Assembly (NCBI RefSeq): GCF_001636295.1
Contig: NZ_CP014209.1
Coordinates: 620,001-684,000 of the forward strand
From: Isoptericola dokdonensis DS-3
GTDB lineage: Bacteria; Actinomycetota; Actinomycetes; Actinomycetales; Cellulomonadaceae
Direction of reading: 5' to 3'
DNA length: 64,000 nt
Of this stretch, positions 33,890-41,669 are shown one piece after another. A program made the translations under genes and the position numbers. A model generated the notes under the pieces. The model searched no databases. It saw nothing but the letters and a program-made list of their open reading frames with translations, and had not been told where the DNA came from. Position 1 is the first letter of the stretch; the number at the start of each line of letters is the position of its first letter.

Positions 33890-33938
33890 GGCGCTGGTGC
33901 TGGGTGCGCGCTGGAGGCGTGGTGCCCGGGCGGGCCGC

Positions 33939-33951
33939 TACGGTACGGGCG
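33939..33951 (+). promoter_or_regulatory. Leaderless promoter of the APH-like kinase
   Basis: TACGGT (33939-33944), six bases, GTG at 33951. Confidence 0.55.
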
Positions 33952-34814
33952 TGACCTCGGAGCTGTCCGGCCTGGACGACGCGCAGCGTGGCCTGGTGGC
34001 GCGCTGGTTCGGCGAGGTCGAGGTGGTGGCGGACCTGTCGTGGGGGCTGACGTCGACGCGGGTGCTGCGGCTGCGCCGCGCGGACGGCCCGGACGTCGCC
34101 CTCAAGGCGTCCGGGCCGGCCGATCATCACCTGGTCCGGGAGATCGCCGCGCACGAGGAGGTCCTCGCGCCCCTGGTCGCGGGCGGACGGTGGCCGCGGC
34201 TGCTGCACGCCGACCGCGAGCGCCGGGTGCTGGCCACGGCGTGGCTCGACGGGGAGCTCGTGGAGGGCACGCGCGCGGAGCGCATCCCGGACACGTACCG
34301 GCAGGCGGGGCGGGCGCTGGCGGACCTGCACGCGCTGGGCTCGCGGGTGGACGGCGACTTCGAGGCCGCGGCGGACGCCCGCGCCCTGGCGTGGCTGGAC
34401 GGGCCGCACCGCCTCGCGCCGGACGTCGTGGAGCAGCTACGTCGGGTGATCCGCGCGCACGAGCACCCCCCGGTGCGGGTGGTGCCCACGCACGGCGACT
34501 TCCAGCCCCGCAACTGGCTGGTCGACGCCTCCGTGGTGCGGGTCATCGACCTGGGCCGGGCCGAATGGCGTCCCGGCATGACCGACCTGGCGCGCCTCGC
34601 CCGTCAGCAGCTCGCTGCGCCCGGCGCGCTGCGGGACGCGTTCGTCGACGGGTACGGGGCGCCCTGGCCGGACGGGGCGGCGTGGCGGCGGGTGCTGGTG
34701 CGCGAGGCCGTCGGCACCGCGGCGTGGGCGTACCTCGTCGGGGACGCCGAGTTCGAGGCGCAGGGGCATCGCATGGTCGCGCAGGCGCTCGCGGCGGACC
34801 AGCCGGACCGGTGA
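33951..34814 (+). CDS. Aminoglycoside phosphotransferase (APH)-fold kinase
   Basis: A 287-aa small-molecule kinase of the APH/choline kinase superfamily. Visible are the Lys-bearing strand DVALKASGPADHHLVREIAA, the catalytic loop THGDFQPRNWLVD and the metal motif VIDLGRAEWRPG (Asp-Leu-Gly instead of Asp-Phe-Gly). The phosphate acceptor is unknown; many such chromosomal genes are not resistance genes. GTG 33951 is set by the -10 hexamer. Confidence 0.82.
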   Translation: MTSELSGLDDAQRGLVARWFGEVEVVADLSWGLTSTRVLRLRRADGPDVALKASGPADHHLVREIAAHEEVLAPLVAGGRWPRLLHADRERRVLATAWLDGELVEGTRAERIPDTYRQAGRALADLHALGSRVDGDFEAAADARALAWLDGPHRLAPDVVEQLRRVIRAHEHPPVRVVPTHGDFQPRNWLVDASVVRVIDLGRAEWRPGMTDLARLARQQLAAPGALRDAFVDGYGAPWPDGAAWRRVLVREAVGTAAWAYLVGDAEFEAQGHRMVAQALAADQPDR

Positions 34815-34890
34815 GGGAGCGCCATCCCCGGCGACGACCACCCGATGGACGGGCAATCCCGGCGAAACATGACTCGCCGATGATGAGGGC

Positions 34891-35373
34891 GTGAACGTCT
34901 CTCTCGACTCCCCCCTGCGCGACGACGTGCAGCTCCTGCTCGACGAGCATCTCGCCGAGATGCGGGCCACCTCTCCCCCGGAGTCCGTGCATGCCCTGGA
35001 GGCGGCGGCGCTCGCAGTGCCGGAGGTCCGGTTCGTCACGGCCCGCGACGACGACGGCACCCTGCTCGGGTGCGGGGCGCTGCGCGAGATCGAGGCCGGC
35101 CCGGGCGGGCACGGGGAGCTGAAGTCGATGCGTACCGCTCGCGCGGCTCGGGGGCGGGGCGTGGCGTCGGCGGTGCTGGACAGGATCCTGGACCTCGCCC
35201 TGGAGCGCGGGTACGCGCGGGTCAGCCTCGAGACGGGCGCCGAGCCGTTCTTCGTGCCCGCCCGCACCCTGTATGCGCGGCGGGGGTTCGTCGAGTGCGG
35301 ACCCTTCGCCCACTACCGCCCCGACCCGAACAGCGTGTTCATGACCCTGACCCTGGCCGCCGCTCCTCTGTGA
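34891..35373 (+). CDS. GNAT acetyltransferase
   Basis: A 160-aa GNAT protein: LLDEHLAEMRATSPPESVHAL near the N-terminus (split over residues 14-34), LLGCGALREIEAGPGGHGEL, the acetyl-CoA loop AARGRGVASAVLDRILDLAL, and LYARRGFVECGPFAHYRPDP. It resembles the YhfO/PaiA-like small-molecule group. The GTG at 34891 has GATGAT six bases upstream, a weak leaderless -10. Its 3' end overlaps the tail of the degenerate DUF3626 gene on the other strand. Confidence 0.8.
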   Translation: MNVSLDSPLRDDVQLLLDEHLAEMRATSPPESVHALEAAALAVPEVRFVTARDDDGTLLGCGALREIEAGPGGHGELKSMRTARAARGRGVASAVLDRILDLALERGYARVSLETGAEPFFVPARTLYARRGFVECGPFAHYRPDPNSVFMTLTLAAAPL

Positions 35374-36024
35374 CCCGCCCGGCGCTCGTCGAGCCGTCGC
35401 GGCCGAAGCGGGCCAGCAGGTGCCAGGCCTGCTTGAGCGTGCGGGCGTCGACGACGCCACGCGCCCGCCAAGGCCCCATCCGGGCGGGCGTCAGGGTCCC
35501 CTGCCCGGCGATCCGGGCGGCGAGGCGTACCGGCCCCGGCCCTCGGTAGGCCGGATCGAGGGCCGCGACCGACGCCCGGTACCCGGCATGCCACTGCACC
35601 GCCACTCCGGTAGCGGACGCGACGTCCGCGAGCGCCGTGCCGCGGTAGGACGGGTCGAGCACGATCGCCTCGACGTCCTCGGCGAGTCAGACGCCGCCGT
35701 GCACGTGCGCCTCGACGTACCGGTCGAGGGGGTCGGCGGGCAGGTCGCAGCGGTGTCGTAGGCCCGCCCGAAGAGGCGGCTCTCCCACGTCCAGCGGTCG
35801 CCGCCGCGGTGGGCGGTGAGGCCGCCGTTGCTCGTCCCGGTCTCGAACTGGCTGCGGTAGACGCCGTCGGTGGCGATGGCGTCGAGCACGGTCCGGTGGT
35901 GCGCGGCCGGGGCGTCGGGGTGGAAGTGCAGCACGACGCGTGCGTGGGGTGGCAGCGGCGGGCCCGCGGCGTGCGCGCGCACGTGCTCGACCGCTGTCCG
36001 CCAAGGTGCGGGCCCGGACGTCAT
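35339..36024 (-). pseudogene. Degenerate DUF3626 gene
   Basis: The first segment (36024 down to about 35745) reads MTSGPAPWRTAVEHVRAHAA, then HFHPDAPAAHHRTVL, DGVYRSQFETGTSNGGLTAH and WESRLFGRAYDTA, which are the start of a DUF3626 protein. At about 35745 the reading frame changes to LPADPLDRYVEAHVHGGV, a C-terminal DUF3626 motif, so most of the central domain is missing. A stop codon at 35687-35689 interrupts it, and the same frame continues LAEDVEAIVLDPSYRGTAL and KQAWHLLARFG. At least one deletion with frameshift and one nonsense change are therefore present. Its ATG overlaps the upstream stop (ATGA). Confidence 0.75.
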
Positions 36025-36509
36025 AGTGCCGGGGTGCCGGTCTGGGACGGAGTGGCGGCGAGCAGCGGCCACCAGTGCCGCTCGCTCAGCGCCGACCCGG
36101 GTCCGGCGGGCAGCCAGGTGCCGGAGACCTGTGGTGCGCCGTCCGCCTGCCAGACGGTGAAGTGGCAGTCCGGGGTCGGCCACGGGAAGCAGGGCGTGGG
36201 GGCGGCCACGACGTTGCGGACGTAGCCGACCAGCTGGGGCTCGGTGGCCAGGGCCAGGACGTCGCGAGCGAGCGCGGTGACGGTGGCGTGGCCGTCGCCC
36301 GCGTCGGCCACGGTGCGGGTGGGCAGGTCGAGACGGCCCGTGCCGTCGTCGCGGGGCACGCAGAACACCTCGTCGCCGTGTCTCAGCAGCAGGCGCACCA
36401 GGCCCGTGGGTGCGGGCGCCGTGCCGCCCGGGTCGAGGACGACGTCTGCGCGCCCACCGGGCGGGAGCCAGGGGGCGTCGGGACGGCTGGTCAGGACAGC
36501 GGCGCGCAC
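36021..36509 (-). CDS. Nudix-like protein with degenerate Nudix box
   Basis: A 162-aa protein: VRAAVLTSRPDAPWLPPGGR, VRLLLRHGDEVFCVPRDDGT, GRLDLPTRTVADAGDGHATV, TALARDVLALATEPQLVGYV, HFTVWQADGAPQVSGTWLPA. The order of segments is Nudix-like, but the REUXEEXGU box is not recognisable, so hydrolase activity is doubtful. GTG 36509 is set by TACGGT six bases upstream. It is divergent from the recombinase gene 82 bases away and coupled to the broken DUF3626 gene. Confidence 0.6.
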   Translation of the reverse strand: MRAAVLTSRPDAPWLPPGGRADVVLDPGGTAPAPTGLVRLLLRHGDEVFCVPRDDGTGRLDLPTRTVADAGDGHATVTALARDVLALATEPQLVGYVRNVVAAPTPCFPWPTPDCHFTVWQADGAPQVSGTWLPAGPGSALSERHWWPLLAATPSQTGTPAL

Positions 36510-36515
36510 CGGTCC

Positions 36516-36521
36516 ACCGTA
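36516..36521 (-). promoter_or_regulatory. Leaderless promoter of the Nudix-like gene
   Basis: TACGGT on the minus strand, six bases before GTG 36509. Confidence 0.5.
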
Positions 36522-36578
36522 GCGGGGCCGCCGTGCGTGGGGTGTCTTCGTGCTGGTCAGCGCGTCATAGGTCGCCGG

Positions 36579-36592
36579 TAGGGTCCGCCTCA
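36579..36592 (+). promoter_or_regulatory. Leaderless promoter of the recombinase gene
   Basis: TAGGGT (36579-36584), seven bases, ATG at 36592. Confidence 0.5.
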
Positions 36593-38046
36593 TGGCGTAC
36601 ACCGAGAAGCGCAGCTCGCGGGACGGGTCGACGACGCACGTGGGGCGGTTCCGGGTGGACGGGCGACTGCGCAGCACGCGGGCGTTCCGGTCGCGGCGGG
36701 ACGCGCTGGCCGAGGCGCGCCGGGCCGAGGAGGCCGGCAAGCGCGGCGAGTGGGTCGACCCGCGCTCGGGGACGGTCACGGTGGCCGACTGGTTCACGGC
36801 GTGGCAGCAGGGCCGGGTGGACCGGGCGCCGCGCACCCTGGAGGCGGAGCGGGAACGGTTCGGCTCCCTGGTGGCCCCGACGTTCGGCGAGGTCCCGCTG
36901 CGGCAGGTCGCGCACGACGACGTGGCCCGGTGGGCGGCCACCATGACGGCGCCTCGCTCGGGGCAGGTGGCCTCGGCCGCCCGGCGACGCGACGCGGTGC
37001 GGCTGCTGGTGGCGCTGCTGGACGGGGCGGTGGACGCGCGCCGTCTGACGGCGAACCCGGCGCGCACCCCGTCGGGCCGGGTGCCGTCGCTGCCCCGCGC
37101 GCCGAAGACCAAGCCGCACCGGTACCTGTCCCACGAGCAGCTGCGCCGGGTCGCGGACGCCACGAGCGCGCCGAGTGCTCGCACCCTGGTGCTGCTGGCC
37201 GGTCTGACCGGTCTGCGCTGGGGCGAGGTGTCGGCGCTGCGCGCCGGGGACGTGGACCTGCTGCGCCGCCGCGTCACGGTGGAGCGCGCGTACACGCGTC
37301 TCGACGACGGCACCCTGCTGCTCGGGGACACCAAGACGCACGCCCGCCGGGAGGTGCCGCTGCCCGGTGTGCTGGCCGCCGACGTCGAGGCGCTGCTTCC
37401 CGCGGCGGGCGGTGGCCTGCTCTTCACGGGGCGCGGCAGTGCGCCGCTGCGCCGCGAGAGCTTCGACCGGCACACGTTCCGGCCGGCCGTCGCCGCCGCC
37501 GGGGGTGCCGTCGCGACCCTGCAGGAGCTGCTCGGTGTGCCGGTGAGCGGACTGTTCGACGCCGGCACCCTGTTCGCGGTCCGCGCGGTGCAGCGGCGGG
37601 CGGCCCTGGTCGCCGACGGCGTGGTGGGACCGGTGACCTGGGCGGTCCTGACCGAGGCCGACCGACAACGCCGCGACCACCTGGACCGTGGTGCCCGCAT
37701 CTCCCGCACCCGCCGCCTCGAGCAGGCCGCCCGCGTGACCCTGTCCGTCGGGGCGGAGGACTTCGCCACCCTGACCCTGCACGACCTGCGGCACACCGCC
37801 GCCTCCCTGGCCATCGCCGGCGGCGCGAACGTCAAGGCCGTCCAGCGGCTCCTCGGGCACGAGTCCCCCGTGCTCACCCTGCGCACCTACGCCGGCCTGT
37901 TCGAGGACGACCTCGACCGGCTCGGCGAGGCGATGTCCGCGCAGTTCGCGGCGTACGACACGACCAGCGGCGCTCACCACACGCTCTCGGAGCCCGTCGA
38001 AGCCTTCGCGCACGTCGCTCAGCTGCGCCCGGCAGCAGCACTCTGA
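36592..38046 (+). CDS. Tyrosine recombinase with a peptidoglycan-binding-like domain inserted in the catalytic domain
   Basis: A 484-aa site-specific recombinase. An N-terminal arm-binding region (VGRFRVDGRLRSTRAFRSRR) and a core-binding domain (about 60-125, VTVADWFTAWQQGRVDRAPR) precede the catalytic domain: Arg209 in TGLRWGEVSALR, Lys248 in GDTKTHARREVPLP, His397-x-x-Arg400 in HDLRHTAASLA, His423 in LLGHES and Tyr433 in LRTYAGLF. All residues are present. Between FRPAVAAAG and HDLRH lie about 95 extra residues. Residues 304-355 match a PG_binding_1 fold: VATLQELLGVPVSGLFDAGT, then FAVRAVQRRAALVADGVVGP and TWAVL. A helical linker follows. kfrA-like DNA-binding gene downstream. Confidence 0.87.
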   Translation: MAYTEKRSSRDGSTTHVGRFRVDGRLRSTRAFRSRRDALAEARRAEEAGKRGEWVDPRSGTVTVADWFTAWQQGRVDRAPRTLEAERERFGSLVAPTFGEVPLRQVAHDDVARWAATMTAPRSGQVASAARRRDAVRLLVALLDGAVDARRLTANPARTPSGRVPSLPRAPKTKPHRYLSHEQLRRVADATSAPSARTLVLLAGLTGLRWGEVSALRAGDVDLLRRRVTVERAYTRLDDGTLLLGDTKTHARREVPLPGVLAADVEALLPAAGGGLLFTGRGSAPLRRESFDRHTFRPAVAAAGGAVATLQELLGVPVSGLFDAGTLFAVRAVQRRAALVADGVVGPVTWAVLTEADRQRRDHLDRGARISRTRRLEQAARVTLSVGAEDFATLTLHDLRHTAASLAIAGGANVKAVQRLLGHESPVLTLRTYAGLFEDDLDRLGEAMSAQFAAYDTTSGAHHTLSEPVEAFAHVAQLRPAAAL

Positions 38047-38091
38047 CCTGGACAAACACCGTGCGCGTCGCGCCGCCACCGGCTTATTGCG

Positions 38092-38114
38092 CACCCGCTT
38101 TGGAAAAGCGGGTG
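38092..38114 (+). terminator. Hairpin after the recombinase gene
   Basis: Perfect 10-bp stem CACCCGCTTT (38092-38101) and AAAGCGGGTG (38105-38114) with loop GGA. The rest of the 282-base gap before the kfrA-like gene holds a possible 46-codon frame at 38144-38284 with a weak GAGGA upstream, and nothing else I can identify. Confidence 0.5.
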
Positions 38115-38328
38115 TCGGCAGACAAAGGTGAGGAATCGTCGTAATGTCGCGCTACTCCTCCGACTACTCCGCATCGGATGGTCGCGGCGAGGTCCGTGAG
38201 GCCGCGCGACGTTGTCCCAGACGCCTCCTGCGCGCCGCCGGCCGACGACGCCCGGCCTTGCTCCGCACGCCCCGCACGCCCTGATCGCGGCTCGCGCACG
38301 CGCGTACCCGCCAAGACCCGAGGTGACC

Positions 38329-39444
38329 ATGCCCGTCGAACCGACCATCGAGCGCCCGACCGGGGCCGCTCGACCCGCCGACACGCTCCACGAGGACGGT
38401 TCGGGCACCCCGGACGCACCGGCCCCCGCACCGGTCGCCACCCTCCCCCGCCCCGCGGACGACGCCCGCCGGTCCGCCGCCGGTGACCCCGCACCGGCGG
38501 GCGACACCGTGGACGGCCCCGACCGGCCGGCGGCCGGACCGCGCGAGCGGGTCTTCGCCGCCGCCGACGCCCTGACCGCCGAGGGCGGCGCCGTGACGGT
38601 CGCGACGGTGCGCGACCGCGCGGGCTGCTCCAACGCCCTGGCGACGGAGCACCTGCGGGCGTGGCGGGCCGACCGCGCGGCCGCGCAGGCCGCCGAGGAC
38701 AGCACGCCCGACCTGCCGCCCGCCGTCGCGCAGCTCGTCGAGCGGGCGGTGGCGGCGCTGTGGCGGGAGGCGGTGTCCGGCGCGCGCACGCTGCACGACG
38801 CCGACCTCGCCCGAGCACGCGCCGCCGCCGACGCCACCCGCGCCGACACCGAGCTGCTCGCGGCCGACCTCGACGCGCTGCGCGAAGAGGCCCGCGCCGC
38901 CCGGTCGCAGGCGGACCTCGCCCGCGCCCACGCCGCGGACCGCGAGGACCGGCTCGCCGCCGAGGCCACCGCGCGCCGCACCGCCGAGGGCGCCGCCGTG
39001 CGGTCCGCCGCGACGGTCGACGAGCTGCGCGCCGCCCTGGCTGCCCGCACCGCCGAGGTCGAGGACCTGCGCCGACGTCTCGCCGTCGCCGACGAGGCCC
39101 GGTCGGCCGCCGAGCGCGACCACGCCCGCGCCGACGAGCAGGTCGGGGCCGAGCGCCGCACGAACGACGACCTGCGCGAACGCCTGGACGAGGCCCGCGA
39201 GGAGATCGCCCGGGCGCGCCAGGACCGCGCCGTCGCCGACGGGGACGCCGCGGCCGCCCGGACGGACGCCGCCCGCCTCGACGGGGAGGTCGCCGCCCTG
39301 CGTGACGCGCTGCGCGACGCCCGCGAGCAGGCCCTGGAGGCCGAGCGGGACCGCGCCGTGCAGGCCGCGGCCCGCGCCCAGGCCGAGGGCGAGGCCGCCG
39401 GGCTGCGCTCGGTGCTGTCCGCGCGGGAGGGCCGCCCTTCCTGA
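38329..39444 (+). CDS. KfrA-like DNA-binding coiled-coil protein
   Basis: A 371-aa protein. A Pro/Ala-rich N-terminus leads to a KfrA-type DNA-binding domain (about residues 65-150: RERVFAAADALTAEGGAVTV, RDRAGCSNALATEHLRAWRA, DLPPAVAQLVERAVAALWRE). The remaining 220 residues are one long Ala/Arg/Glu-rich coiled coil. KfrA of plasmid RK2 is a repressor linked to partition, and its relatives sit on plasmids and mobile elements. GAGGTGA precedes ATG 38329. Its place after a recombinase gene suggests an integrated element remnant. Confidence 0.78.
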   Translation: MPVEPTIERPTGAARPADTLHEDGSGTPDAPAPAPVATLPRPADDARRSAAGDPAPAGDTVDGPDRPAAGPRERVFAAADALTAEGGAVTVATVRDRAGCSNALATEHLRAWRADRAAAQAAEDSTPDLPPAVAQLVERAVAALWREAVSGARTLHDADLARARAAADATRADTELLAADLDALREEARAARSQADLARAHAADREDRLAAEATARRTAEGAAVRSAATVDELRAALAARTAEVEDLRRRLAVADEARSAAERDHARADEQVGAERRTNDDLRERLDEAREEIARARQDRAVADGDAAAARTDAARLDGEVAALRDALRDAREQALEAERDRAVQAAARAQAEGEAAGLRSVLSAREGRPS

Positions 39445-39472
39445 TCTTCGCCGGTCCCGGCGGCGCGGGCCG

Positions 39473-40030
39473 TCAGCCCCAGGAGCCCCGCGCGTGCTGG
39501 AACACGAGGTTGGTCTCCGTCAGCGCGACCCCGGGGTTCGCCGACAGGTGCGTGATGACGAACTCGTTGAGACCGTCGGTGTCCGGGGCGGCCACGTGCA
39601 CGAAGAAGTCGTGCGCACCACCGAGAAGGAAGACGTCGAGCACGCCCGGCAGCGCGACGAGCTCGCGCGCGAACTGCGGCAGGTGCGCCCGGGCGGTGCC
39701 CTGCATCCGCACCGCGATGATCGCCTGCAGGGGACGGCCCGCACGGGCCGGGTCCACGTCGACGTGGAAGCCGCGGATCACGCCCGCCTCCCGCAGCCGT
39801 CGCACCCGCGCCAGGCAGGTCGACGGCGCCACCCCGACCCGCTCGGCCAGCGCGTTGTTCGCCAGCCGGGCGTCGTCCGCGAGCGCCGCGAGGATGCGGT
39901 GGTCGACCTCGTCGAGGCGCACCGTGTCCTCGCCCCGGCGCTCCAGGCCGGAGTGCCCGCCGAGGCGGGCCCGCAGATCGTGCGCCGCGACGCCGACGAC
40001 GGGGGGTCGCTTCGAAGATTCGGGCACCAT
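39473..40030 (-). CDS. Lrp/AsnC-family regulator, probable regulator of ald
   Basis: A 185-aa Lrp-type protein with the helix-turn-helix LDEVDHRILAALADDARLAN then NALAERVGVAPSTCLARVRR and a RAM ligand-binding domain (AIIAVRMQGTARAHLPQFAR; GAHDFFVHVAAPDTDGLNEF). It is divergent from ald, the arrangement of AldR in mycobacteria, where alanine controls ald. ATG 40030 is set by TAGATT six bases upstream. The first 35 residues precede the canonical domain, so translation could also begin later. Confidence 0.87.
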   Translation of the reverse strand: MVPESSKRPPVVGVAAHDLRARLGGHSGLERRGEDTVRLDEVDHRILAALADDARLANNALAERVGVAPSTCLARVRRLREAGVIRGFHVDVDPARAGRPLQAIIAVRMQGTARAHLPQFARELVALPGVLDVFLLGGAHDFFVHVAAPDTDGLNEFVITHLSANPGVALTETNLVFQHARGSWG

Positions 40031-40036
40031 GACGGC

Positions 40037-40061
40037 AATCTACCGAAGGATCGACCGATCC
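40037..40061 (-). promoter_or_regulatory. Leaderless promoter of lrp-like gene and adjacent palindrome
   Basis: TAGATT (40037-40042, minus strand) is six bases from ATG 40030. A perfect 14-bp palindrome, GGATCG-AC-CGATCC (40048-40061), sits just upstream and is a candidate operator for the divergent lrp/ald pair. Confidence 0.5.
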
Positions 40062-40164
40062 GGGCGGCCAGACCGCAGGAGTGCCGCAGACTGGGGGTGA
40101 GCACGGTCACACCCCGACCGGCGCCCGCACGCTCGCACACTGAGCCCGACCCGAAGGCGGAGCC

Positions 40165-41277
40165 ATGGACGTCGCCGTCCCCACCGAAGTGAAGAACCAC
40201 GAGGGCCGGGTGGCGATCACCCCGGCCGGCGTGCACGAGCTGACCGCGCGCGGGCATCGCGTGCATGTCCAGTCCGGGGCCGGTCTGGGCGCGGGCATCA
40301 CCGACGACGACTTCGCGGGGGCGGGTGCCCGGATCACCCCGGACGCCGCGGCGACGTGGGACGCCGGGGAGCTGGTGCTCAAGGTCAAGGAGCCGGTCGC
40401 CGCGGAGTACGGGCACCTGCGCCCCGGGCAGACGCTGTTCACCTACCTGCACCTGGCGGCGGACAAGGCGCTCACCGAGGAGCTGCTGGCCCGGCGGGTG
40501 ACGGCGATCGCCTACGAGACGGTCCAGACGGCGTCGGGGGCGCTGCCGCTGCTCGCGCCGATGTCGGAGGTGGCGGGGCGGCTGGCCACCCAGGTGGGTG
40601 CGGCCGCCCTCCAGAGCGCCGCCGGTGGTCGCGGGGTGCTGCTCGGCGGGGTGCCGGGGGTGGCCGCGGGGCACGTGGTGGTGATCGGCGCCGGCACGTC
40701 GGGGATGAACGCCGCCCGGGTCGCGGTGGGCATGGGTGCGCGCGTCACCCTGCTCGACAAGAACGTGGACGTGCTGCGTGCCGCCGACCGTGAGCTGGCG
40801 GGGCGGGTGCAGACCCTGGCGTCGAACCGGCTGACGGTCACCGAGGCGGTCCTGGAGGCGGACCTGGTCGTCGGTGCCGTGCTCGTGCCGGGCGCGAAGG
40901 CTCCGGTGCTGGTGAGCAACGACGTCGTGGCCGCGATGCGTCCGGGGTCGGTGCTCGTCGACGTGGCGATCGACCAGGGTGGGTGCTTCGAGGACTCCCG
41001 GCCCACCACGCACGACCGCCCCACCTACCGGGTGCACGACGCGGTGTTCTACTGCGTGGCGAACATGCCCGGCGCGGTGGCGCGCACGTCCACGTACGCG
41101 CTGACCAACGTCACCCTGCCGTACGTGGTGGCGCTCGCGGACACGGGGTGGCGGGATGCCCTGCGCGCGGACGCGGCGCTCGCGGCGGGCCTGAACACGT
41201 ACGACGGCGAGGTGGTGCACCCGGCGGTGGCGGGTGCGCTGTCGCGGGGGCACGCGGCGCTGGACGCGGTGCTCTGA
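40165..41277 (+). CDS. ald: Alanine dehydrogenase
   Basis: Reversibly deaminates L-alanine to pyruvate with NAD. The 370-aa protein starts MDVAVPTEVKNHEGRVAITP, has the catalytic Lys in VLKVKEP and His in TYLHLAADK, the NAD-binding VVIGAGTSGMNAARVAVGMG, and the C-terminal signature CVANMPGAVARTSTYALTNV. GGCGGAG precedes ATG 40165. It is divergently transcribed from the Lrp-type regulator that likely controls it. Confidence 0.95.
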   Translation: MDVAVPTEVKNHEGRVAITPAGVHELTARGHRVHVQSGAGLGAGITDDDFAGAGARITPDAAATWDAGELVLKVKEPVAAEYGHLRPGQTLFTYLHLAADKALTEELLARRVTAIAYETVQTASGALPLLAPMSEVAGRLATQVGAAALQSAAGGRGVLLGGVPGVAAGHVVVIGAGTSGMNAARVAVGMGARVTLLDKNVDVLRAADRELAGRVQTLASNRLTVTEAVLEADLVVGAVLVPGAKAPVLVSNDVVAAMRPGSVLVDVAIDQGGCFEDSRPTTHDRPTYRVHDAVFYCVANMPGAVARTSTYALTNVTLPYVVALADTGWRDALRADAALAAGLNTYDGEVVHPAVAGALSRGHAALDAVL

Positions 41278-41296
41278 GGCGTCGGGCGGTGGGTCC

Positions 41297-41578
41297 TCAG
41301 CGGTGGGTGCCGCCGAGGGCGCGGCCGATGGCGCGCACCAGGCCGGAGGTGTCGACGGCGCCGCGCCGGTAGGCGGCCACGACGCTCCCGACGGCGGTGG
41401 CGACGCCGCCGTGGCCGAGGTCGGCGCGCCACACGGGCCGGTCGAAGACGGCGGTGCGGACCGCGGGGCCGCGCACGAGGCGGCCGGCGAGCCGGGGGGC
41501 GTCGGCGGTCCGCAGCGTGGAGGTGCGGTAGCGGGCGCCCGGGTCCCAGCGGGGGGCGGGGTGCGCGGCGTCGGACAT
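41297..41578 (-). CDS. Hypothetical protein, 93 aa
   Basis: A small soluble protein beginning MSDAAHPAPRWDPGARYRTS and continuing with an Arg/Ala-rich region (LRTADAPRLAGRLVRGPAVR, DLGHGGVATAVGSVVAAYRR). I recognise no family. Codon usage has the expected G/C third-position bias, which supports coding. It lies between ald (convergent) and the galE terminator. Could be spurious. Confidence 0.5.
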   Translation of the reverse strand: MSDAAHPAPRWDPGARYRTSTLRTADAPRLAGRLVRGPAVRTAVFDRPVWRADLGHGGVATAVGSVVAAYRRGAVDTSGLVRAIGRALGGTHR

Positions 41579-41613
41579 GGGCACATCCTCGCGGGGTGCG
41601 CGGCGGCACGCAA

Positions 41614-41654
41614 GACCTGCGGGGACCGCACCACCGGTGGCGTCCCCGCAGGTC
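41614..41654 (-). terminator. Terminator of galE
   Basis: Perfect 13-bp arms GACCTGCGGGGAC (41614-41626) and GTCCCCGCAGGTC (41642-41654), with a further short palindrome CCACCGGTGG in the loop. Lies directly downstream of galE. Confidence 0.75.
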
Positions 41655-41669
41655 GGGCGGCGGGCGGCC

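Noticed and set aside
38144..38284. Possible 46-codon small gene before the kfrA-like gene
   Set aside because: ATG has a GAGGA about ten bases upstream, but the product is Arg/Pro-rich after the first ten residues and matches nothing. Kept only as a note in the gap description.
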